Notes under the pieces: model-generated | What the model saw: the letters and a program-made list of their open reading frames with translations, nothing else | Told to the model about the DNA's origin: nothing | Database searches by the model: none | Translations under genes and position numbers: made by a program | Shown here: piece by piece, positions 56,756 to 64,000 of the stretch | Layout: the number at the start of each line of letters is the position of its first letter | Position numbering within the stretch: position 1 is the first letter of the stretch | Assembly: GCA_019009955.1 (NCBI GenBank) | Contig: CM032232.1 | Coordinates: 143,281,001-143,345,000 of the forward strand | DNA length: 64,000 nucleotides | Source of the DNA: Riptortus pedestris | Lineage: Eukaryota; Arthropoda; Insecta; Hemiptera; Alydidae | Direction of reading: 5' to 3'

Positions 56756-57747
56756 GATAAGGATCAATAAGAAGGCCAAGTCCTCTACTGTTTTTTGATA
56801 TTATGCAGATTGCACTTTCGGAGTCAACGCTCCATCTTCAGTGCCTGCTGACAAACACAACCTTGAGTTAATTTAACAATCATAGCATGGCCAAAAACAA
56901 AATAAAAAACAGTCACAAAGCCAACAAAAAATAAAGAGTAAAACAATAGAAAATCTATTAACTAGTCAACTAATAAAAATTAAAGAAGTAAACCACTAAA
57001 AGCGTATGTCCAAAACTTAAAGCTATAAATAAAATTAAGAAACTAAAAACCTACACAAATTACAGATAGGAAAACAAATCATAGTGGGTGGGAACCTCTG
57101 AAAAGCACACCAGAGGAACTGTAAGAGACATCCAAAAAATAAACAAAAAACGAAAAACACCCCATACTAATAATAATAGAGAGGAGATGTAGGAGGTACC
57201 TGATTAAAGCTGTGTTGTCTGGACCACGACCGCCGGGCGACTAAACCTATGTCCCCGTAGAGAAGACAGGGCCACGTCACCGACATGTCGAAGCCTTGCT
57301 GCCTCTTCCTTTTTATTAATATTACGATCTCCATTCGCCTGTCTGTTCAGCCAGGTGTGCTTTTCAGAGTTTCCCATCCACAGTGATATGTTTTCCTATA
57401 TGTAATTTGTGTTGTTTTTTAGTTTTTTAATTTTATTTATAGCTTTAAGTTTTGGACATACGCTTATCGTTGTTTACTTCTTTAATTTTTATTAGTTGAC
57501 TAGTTATTAGATTTTCTATTGTTTTGGCTTTAATTTTTATCAGTTGACTAGTTATTAGATTATCTATTGTTTTTACTCTTTATTTTGTGTTGGCTTTGTG
57601 ACTGTTTTTTATTATGTTTTTGGTCATGCTATGATTGTTAGGTTGTGTTTGTCAGCAGGCACTGAGGATGGAGCGATGACTCCGAAAGTGCACTCTGCAT
57701 AATATTAAAAAACAGAAGAAGACTTGGCCTTTTTATTCATCCTTATC
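56756..57747. mobile_element. long foldback element (family G), arms of about 350-390 bp
   Basis: The ends 'gataaggatcaataagaagg' and, inverted, 'ccttatc' after 'ggcctttttattcat' open arms that pair inwards through 'cactgaggatggagcg', 'tgtcagcaggcactga', 'gttgactagt', 'tttggacatacgctt' and 'ggtgtgcttttcaga'. A unique middle of about 230 bp contains 'cgaccgccgggcgactaaac'. A 50-bp segment with 'gttgactagttattagatt' is tandemly duplicated in the right arm (about 57495-57560). No coding. Fragments occur at 18955-19066 and 19700-19912, and a short relative at 15080-15300. Confidence 0.85.
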
Positions 57748-58232
57748 AGGTATGAAGAAGATTTTTTTTTTGTATTTAACGAGTCTCGCCATAAAAATAA
57801 GTGTATGTTAATTACAGATTATTATAGTAGTTGTTTTTAATTATATTTACCTAATACAACTGAGATTTATTCCATTGACACCAAGCTTACCTGAAACAAG
57901 AACATTTATTGTTAGTTAAATATTCAAACGATAGTATAAATCATTTAGACAATATATTAGATAGATAATTAAAATAAAATCAATCGAATCTAAGAAATAT
58001 ATAATTAAAACTTAGTAGGCTTAATCAAACCAGAACCATTAAAAATTGATTATTGTTATCAGGACATTAGGAAACTTAAGTGGGCATGGCATGTTTATGG
58101 ATATTGCTGTATTAAGTGAAAATCTCTAGAGTATGATGGGTTTACTGAAGGCAGACAGTTAAAAAATACTAATGTATTCGCTCATACAAGATTTAAAGAA
58201 GACATGTTGTTAGCAACATTAGAAGTAAAAAG
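57748..58232. other. no recognised feature
   Basis: AT-rich. 'aggtatgaagaa' at 57748 repeats a word at 56706, possibly by chance. Confidence 0.3.
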
Positions 58233-58271
58233 TAGCATTTGCCATTAAGAGCAGCTAAACAGATTCTTTAT

Positions 58272-58633
58272 AGTAAATTCAATTTGCAATAAGATTGATT
58301 CTATACAACTTTTCGATCCGACGTATAGTAACGGAAATATTTCAAATTTTAGAAAATCCTCCCCTCTAAACCCCCCCTCCCACTGATCGGATTTCAGCCA
58401 TTAACGAACTTGATCTTTCTTTTTACATAAAACGACTAAATATCGAGTTTGGTAACGATCAAACCAAAATTGCGACAGCTAGAGTGGTAACAGACATATA
58501 TATACAGTTTTGAACGGACCTTATTTTCGTCATCTACTAGGAAGGATCGATGGACATTTGAAGAAAAATGTCGAAAATTCCGTCATGAGTACAACCTCAA
58601 TAGCTGATTTCCCTTAGGGGAAATCTGCTAAAA
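58272..58633 (-). mobile_element. H-family copy, minus strand, 5'-truncated, flanked by a 38-bp direct repeat
   Basis: Starts in the module ('atttgcaataagattgattc'), passes a very short (AT) core at 58496-58505 and ends with the head palindrome CCCTTAGGGG and CTGCTA. 'gcatttg.cattaagagcag', 'ctaaacagattctt' occurs on both sides (58233-58271 and 58636-58672). Confidence 0.75.
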
Positions 58634-58715
58634 GTTGCATTTGTCATTAAGAGCAGCTAAACAGATTCTTCCTATCAAATTCATAAAAATAGGGATATTT
58701 TGATTATTTTTTTAA

Positions 58716-59245
58716 AGGAGATTTTCCTCATGGGAAATCAGTTATTGAAGTCGTACTTAAAATATTTACTCAAATGCCCATCGATTCTGCCCAGGAGATG
58801 ATGAAAATAAGGCCCGTTTGTTCAAAATAATATATATACCTGTTATCGCTCTAGTGGTAAACATTTTTATTTGATATTTCCAACTCAATAATTAAACATT
58901 TAATATAGAAATGAAGATCAAGTTCATCAATGGCTGGATTTAGGCCAAATAAGGAGGGGGGGGGGGATAAGACGAAGGAATTTTGAAAAATTCGAGATTC
59001 GTAAATGTAATGTTGTATAAATGCTGTTTTGTATATTTTCACTCACTTGATTATAAACATAGATATGTGCATTTTTTTACTTCACAAACTTCAGTAAACC
59101 TCCTGAAACCACTCCTACACATTTCATATTAACAATAAGCTTAAAAGCTTAATTACAAAATATTGTCTTCTGATATTGTATTGAGTTTTACTGTATCCGA
59201 TACAAGGACATATGTATTGTAATGGAGTCATCAATTAATACTTTC
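58716..59245 (+). mobile_element. H-family copy, diverged, tail missing
   Basis: Degraded head (GGAGATTTTCCTCATGGGAAATC), short AT run at 58831-58840, module 1 with 'aaactcagtaaacct'-type end and 'ggagtcatcaattaatac'. Confidence 0.65.
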
Positions 59246-60769
59246 CGGTCTCGACTCGACATAATTGTGACCTATTTTGATTAGATGTTGATCAGTCATA
59301 GTTTATATGTAAAAAATTTTATTTTTGTCTGTGTGCTGCAAATGGATTTGCCATTGTCTTGAATTTTAAACCTTGTTAAATAATGTTATGTCTGTCCATG
59401 TTCCGTTAGAAATTGTGTGCTTTTTGATGGTGATTGTTAATTGTTTTGAAGTTGTGAGTTATATTTGGTATGTATTGACGTAAGCTGAAAGATTTATTAC
59501 ATTTCATCCGTTCTATGTCCCATTTATGTATAGTTCATATCATACCTATTTATACTGTCAATTATCGTACGTAAATGATATTTCCACTTACTGCCGTTTT
59601 TTCAGCGTACAACCCCATTTTAGGCTTAGAGATTGAAATCCTTGGATAATCCCTTCATGAGTGTAAGCCCGATCTCGGAGAATAGTATTAGGATAGATAA
59701 AGGGATAGGATGTGTATCCCATATCCTGGTAATGGTGGTCGGGGGATACTTGGAGCGTTGCCAAAATCCCGGGGGAATCGCAACATTATCCTGAGGGAAG
59801 AATCACTTAGTTTCAAGGTCTTTTCTAATTCCTCTTCAGTAACTACAGGACAAAGAAGGTCGTTCTTTTTTTTTTTTTTTTTTATTTCTAACTGAGATTT
59901 ATGAATGCGATTCTTAAAAATAAACACCTCTTTTCCTTATAAATCTTAATTTATTATTTTGTTTGGCTCTCAATGTTTTGAAGAGCTCTAAGGCGCCTTA
60001 GCTATTTATAAAAAGTAAAATCCAGTGAATTTAAATAAGTTTAAAAACAATAACATTTATATTAGTATTTCATAACATTACTATTTTGAACCTAAAACAC
60101 GAGTTAATAAAAGGTTTAATTTGTTGCACTCCTATTAAATTAAATATACAAAATGTTTTCCGCAATTCATTTAAAATTATTTCTTTTTATATTTATGCAT
60201 GATATCTACGTTCTAAAGCATCGAATCAAGAATTCCGTATGAAGGAATTTGTAGATGTTTTCGAGGCACACAAAAAACGCTTTCCAGGTTCTATTCAAAT
60301 CTTCTTATCTCTAATAGGAAAATTTTCATATTTATTATTTATGAATAAATAACATGTTTTAAACAAAGGAAATGTGTTGTTTTTGACCCAGTATGAAACA
60401 CATTCATACAGTTTAAGAAGAGGTTCATCTGCAGAAAAGAAGTTGTATGACAATGTAGAAAAGGAATAAATCATTTATGGATACCATTTAATTAAAAATT
60501 TAAGACAAGTACAGGTTGGAAAAAAAAGTGTTTTAAAAAAGATTTTCTGTAGAACTATTCGCGTTGTTCAAGTTAATATCATCATGACAGTATTATCATA
60601 TGATATTAACATATGTATGTTATATATTATAGGTTAGAATAAAATATTAATTCTTTCGTTTGTATTCTCCGATTAGTTTGATAGATATTCCTCTCCTTTA
60701 ATAAATATTTGAAGTAATTTAAAAGAATATTCTACAATATTCCTAAATTAAAAAAACAACAGTTCTATA
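59246..60769. other. no recognised feature
   Basis: A long AT-rich stretch. It has a T-run at 59867-59883 and a palindrome-like 'catatgatattaacatatg' near 60597-60616, but no terminal repeats and no credible coding. Confidence 0.35.
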
Positions 60770-61505
60770 TAAAAAGCCCACGCTCACATCTCATATTAAT
60801 AATATACTGTTATATCATTAACCAATTTATTCGATGCTTAACACCAAATATCGTTTTCATTGAACTTTTATTGAAAAATTACATGTAAATGCGTTGTGTG
60901 ATTTCGTTATCATTTAAGATTTTAACCCTTAACTCAAAAACGTTTATTTGATCTACACCACTCTCGATATTTAAATGTTATATTAAACTCAAGACATTAT
61001 TAGTTAATGGTTAAAACCGAAAAAAGAATATGGGTGGGGATTATACGGTGGATTCAAAAATACATAACATCTCCGGTATTATTAGTCGAATCAAAAAATT
61101 TAACAAGACCAATCTTTTTAAAGTATCTCAAAAAAAATATATACAATTATTGTAGGATGAATTTATTCATTGCTCAAATGTTAAGCGAGTTATTCGTATA
61201 TTTTTTTTCAGCCTTCTGTAACCCCCACTTCTTTTCGAATTTTTTCACAGAAATATTTTTTTTTTTTTATTTTACGTCCACTTTATGCTACTAGGCTAAT
61301 CGGGACGGGTTATCTACAGGTCTTCTAGCCAGGGTGGGCCTAAGGAGTTTATTTAATGAGTCCATCATCAAATTAAATTTCTACTGCCCAGGGCGGGATT
61401 CGAACCCACCACTCTAGGTCTGCCATGTGAGATTAGGACCAACGCCCTAACTCGCACGGCCAACCCGAGCCTTTTTTCATAGAAATATATAAAATGTGAT
61501 GAGAC
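60770..61505 (+). mobile_element. H-family copy, module 1 end and module 2, split by a SINE
   Basis: 'tgctt..acaccaaatatcgt', 'ctacaccactctcgatattt', 'aaatgttaagcgagttattc' and 'gccttctgtaacccccactt', then the SINE, then 'tgatgagacttggtcaatag' and 'tgtatcatacc'. Head and (AT)n are missing. Confidence 0.65.
61257..61471 (-). mobile_element. tRNA-derived SINE with about 17-bp target-site duplication
   Basis: On the minus strand: 'cgggttggccgtgcgagtta' (A-box region), 'gtggtgggttcgaatcccgc' (perfect B box GGTTCGAATCC), then a tRNA-unrelated 3' part 'ggcccaccctggctagaaga', 'agcataaagtggacg' and an A-rich tail. The direct repeat TTTTTTCACAGAAATAT / TTTTTTCATAGAAATAT lies at 61240-61256 and 61472-61488. 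It is the reference copy for those at 11187-11397 and 17379-17456. Confidence 0.9.
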
Positions 61506-61559
61506 TTGGTCAATAGTGTATCATACCCGGAAATTTGAAAATTGAATACAAACCAATCT

Positions 61560-61583
61560 TACTTCAAATGCGTTTGCTTATAA

Positions 61584-61626
<43 letters not shown>

Positions 61627-62250
61627 CATACATATTTTCTCTATCATGAATATTTTCCCATATATTTTTAGTTTTCAACCTACAGTAACATCTCTCTCCT
61701 ACTCATGTTACATTAACAATAAACTGTTATATCTTGAAGCATGTTATTCTAAGCTTAAATATCAAATGTCAATTACAAGAAACCTTTATTATGAGAGGAA
61801 TATGCATATCCCTATGTTTGGTTGATGACGTCATCAATTAAGATTTTGCTTTTTTCTTTCGAAAAAATTCAAAAATTCTGTCGCTCAGTAGATATTTCCG
61901 TTTCAATCAACACTAAGAATCACATTTGTTAATTTCTAAAGGCGGACCCGGAATAGTTCGGGTATAAAGTAGGGCTATCCATAATAAAGTATACATTATT
62001 ATGAGCGTAAAATGTCATATAACCAATCTCGTTGAACTATTGATGGTCTACAATTATTGTTCTATGCATTTATTTTCTAACTCAAACATTCAGCAAATTA
62101 TTCGTGCTTTGTTGTTTTCAGTCCCCAGTACCACCCCCTCCCCCCACTCCCGTATAAAAATAGGGAATATGTTGCGATATGAGATAACAAGTGTGTTATA
62201 CCAGCACATAAGAAATCTCCTTAGTTTACGCAGCTCCCACCTGACGGATT
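61560..62250 (+). mobile_element. H-family copy, two modules and tail
   Basis: (AT)n at 61587-61620, module 1 (61635-61830), 'gatgacgtcatcaattaaga', module 2 (61835-62140) and a tail with 'ctccttagtttacgcagctc', a weakened hairpin and CTGACGGAT. It shows the long-subfamily order clearly. Confidence 0.75.
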
Positions 62251-62339
62251 TTTATTTTTTTTAAAAACGAATTTAAATGAAAATTGGTTTAAACGTATGA
62301 GAGTAATAGTTATGAAAGTCATTGAAACTGACCCTGAAG

Positions 62340-62730
62340 AAGAAGTGGTTTATTCAATACACCACCTTGAGGAACTCCATTTTCCTGTAGAAAGTAACCA
62401 CCTAAAGCTACACAATTGCTCTGTCTGAATGATCATTTGAAGGAAAAATATTAGAGGGAAGTAATAAATTTTCCTTCAATTAGACTGCCTATTAACTGGG
62501 ATATAATTAAGCTTCTCGAAAAGAAAAAATAAACCCCAAAGCCTTTTCAAGTTTTAAATGGATCTTTTATTTAGAAAGGTATTTAGTATCTCATTTTCCA
62601 TTTTCGCTGAGAATTGCTGAATACCCAAGTCGGAACCACATTGTGGAGGTAGTAGAGACTTCGCATTTTCCAAAAACCACAGAAATCTTTTGTTCTGCAC
62701 CTTTTCAATAACTTTATTCTCATCTGGTCA
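62340..62730 (-). pseudogene. LINE reverse transcriptase fragment (Jockey-like), heavily degraded
   Basis: Minus-strand pieces in order across frames: VIEKVQNKRFLWFLENAKSL, LPPQCG, FSAKMENEILNTFLNKRSI, LEKALG, then GGYFLQENGVPQGGVL. These line up with fingers and palm motifs of Jockey-type reverse transcriptases: WFLE...L.P.Q.GFR, LE.EI..AFL, (F)DLEKA(FD), and Q(E)NGVPQGSVLS. The YADD box is not seen, and there are many stops and frame shifts. The region between the H copies was otherwise unassigned. Confidence 0.65.
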
Positions 62731-62925
62731 GCTGATGGAAAATTTCTTAACTTTTAAGGAGATTTATATGTAACTGAGATTTTATAGGAATAATTCTTTA
62801 TTCAGATCAAAATATAATTTAGTTTGAACAGGCAGGATAATTATTTGTAAGAGGCAATCAAATAGTGAATAATCACCGTATTTATTTATCTTTAGTATTT
62901 CCCCCATCGTGGCATTTTGTTACAT
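62731..62925. other. no certain feature
   Basis: Possibly more of the same LINE, too degraded to read. Confidence 0.3.
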
Positions 62926-63030
62926 TTTAGCAGGGGCTATTGAGGTTGTACTCATAACGCGATTTTAAAAGAAAATCGTCATATGTCCATCGATCCAACC
63001 TAGTTGATGACGAAAATGAGGTTTGTTCAA

Positions 63031-63060
<30 letters not shown>
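62926..63060 (+). mobile_element. H-family head next to (AT)n
   Basis: 'tagcaggggctattgaggtt', 'ccatcgatccaacctagttg', 'gacgaaaatgaggtttgttc', then (AT)n at 63036-63070. The palindrome half is deleted. Instead of a body, a Tc1-like MITE follows in the microsatellite. Confidence 0.72.
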
Positions 63061-63073
<13 letters not shown>

Positions 63074-63091
63074 TGTGTGTGTGTGTATATA

Positions 63092-63414
63092 CACTCAACC
63101 GCAAAAAAAACCGGACACTTCATTTTTGTCGTATTAAAAGCTAATTTTCAGCAATTTTCTTTATGTGGGTATTCTAGTTATTACAGAGAATTTAGAGTCT
63201 AAGTCCATTGAACTAATCCCTTCAGGATTAGTAAACAATTAGATAAAACTCAGATTAGATTTATTTGTCGTGAAGTTGATCTATTCTAAACTGTAAGTAG
63301 TTTTTCGCACATACATCTTTAATTATTAACCAAGCATTTTCTTTAATTAATGTTTTATTTTTATTTCGGTCCAGAATAATGGGTCTTTCAAACTTAGATG
63401 GAAGGCCGGAGCTG
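63092..63414 (+). mobile_element. Tc1/mariner-type MITE, 3'-truncated copy
   Basis: CACTCAACCGC, A run, CCGGACACTTCATTTTTG and the next 290 bp match 50750-51075 closely; the match stops after 'aaggccggagct'. It is preceded by TA inside the H core microsatellite. Confidence 0.9.
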
Positions 63415-64000
63415 AGATAGTTTGAACATTAAAAATGAAGTTATTCAAATATTTAATATTTGGAAATTGATGGGGAAATCTACTAATAAATTGATTGTGT
63501 AATACCAGAATATCATTTACTCTCCATTTATTTTTGTTATTTATATGTCGTCTGCTGAGTAAATAAATGAAACAGGAAGTAGCGCAATACTTTATCTTTG
63601 GGATTGGACCTTCCATTAAAGTAGGTTGAGTAGTTGTGTGCCGACGTCCATCGGCCGCAGCAATCAGGCTGGGGGTTGGGGGGGGGGGATGAGAAGATCA
63701 ATTTTATCCAGGAGCAACTGGAGCGAAGAGTGTCAACACTGCTTGGGTAAAGGTCCTCTGCTTGATTGGGGTGGTAGGCCTGTCTCATGTATGGTGCGTG
63801 TGTGTGTGTGTGTGTGTTTGTATTTGTGTGTGTGCCGTTCGGCAGAAATTTTCATGCAAGAATCATGTAGTGATTTATAATCCGCTATTTTCTTATGTTT
63901 TATTTATTTTTTTACTTACCTTGCACCAATTTAAGGATGTATTGTAATTGAGATTATTTAAAGTATTCATATTGCAACGGCTTTACCCGTTTTAAATGCT
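63415..64000. other. no recognised feature
   Basis: Contains a short (GT)n at 63796-63838 and a G9 run near 63679. No credible gene. Confidence 0.35.

Noticed and set aside
56706..57759. AGGTATGAAGAA on both sides of the long foldback considered as its target-site duplication
   Set aside because: The left copy lies about 40 bp outside the visible arm end, so it does not abut the element on that side.

Overview
This is a stretch of AT-rich, repeat-saturated animal nuclear DNA, most probably from an insect or other arthropod with a large genome. The evidence is indirect: an intronless retrocopy of the ubiquitin/ribosomal protein L40 fusion gene, several piggyBac-like elements, a hAT pseudogene of the GTF2IRD2/ZBED-like type, Jockey/R1-like LINE ends, a tRNA-derived SINE, Penelope-like debris and HINE/DINE-1-like elements. 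No intact host gene, operon or bacterial feature is visible. Every coding trace I can defend is a transposon remnant or a processed pseudogene, and most long reading frames are microsatellite or satellite translations.

The backbone is one dispersed family, here called H, with about 35 copies or fragments in both orientations. Its architecture is that of non-autonomous Helentrons (HINEs): a head carrying the palindrome GATTTCCC-TTAA-GGGAAATC, an (AT)n microsatellite, one or two related internal modules, and a tail with the inverse subterminal motif GGGAAATCTGC, a short hairpin ACGCAGCCCCTGCGT and the end GACGGAC, inserted at T-rich sites. Other elements sit inside H copies, very often in the (AT)n core: LINE, solo LTR, pogo-like element, Tc1-like MITE, Penelope remnant and unclassified repeats. 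Four TTAA-flanked piggyBac-like insertions with four different terminal repeats are present. One is nested in another, and the outer one sits on the TTAA at the centre of an H head palindrome.

Layout: 0-5 kb, H copies plus a piggyBac relic; 5-9.6 kb, a partial segmental repeat carrying the RpL40 retrocopy, then an H copy filled with a Penelope-like foldback and a LINE; 10-13.4 kb, H copies, a SINE and a solo LTR; 13.5-14.9 kb, a minisatellite; 15-21 kb, H copies, foldback elements and a LINE with a SINE inside it; 22-25.4 kb, an H copy split by an LTR and a pogo-like element that itself carries another H; 26-30 kb, a hAT MITE, a piggyBac MITE and a Penelope end with a hammerhead-like motif; 30.9-33.8 kb, 69/68-bp satellites and (CT)n; 34.5-39.9 kb, H copies and nested piggyBacs; 40.4-43.1 kb, 34-bp and C-rich satellites; 43.4-47 kb, LTRs alternating with H copies; 47.6-51.4 kb, families D/E, a LINE scrap and a Tc1-like MITE; 51.9-55.6 kb, H, a foldback and a hAT element; 56.7-57.7 kb, a long foldback element; 58-63.4 kb, H copies, a SINE, an RT remnant and a truncated MITE.

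The elements do not form a pathway. Their relations are those of nesting: target-site duplications and paralogous empty sites give a relative insertion order at many points. Coordinates of diverged repeats are good to roughly 10-50 bp; those supported by target-site duplications are exact.
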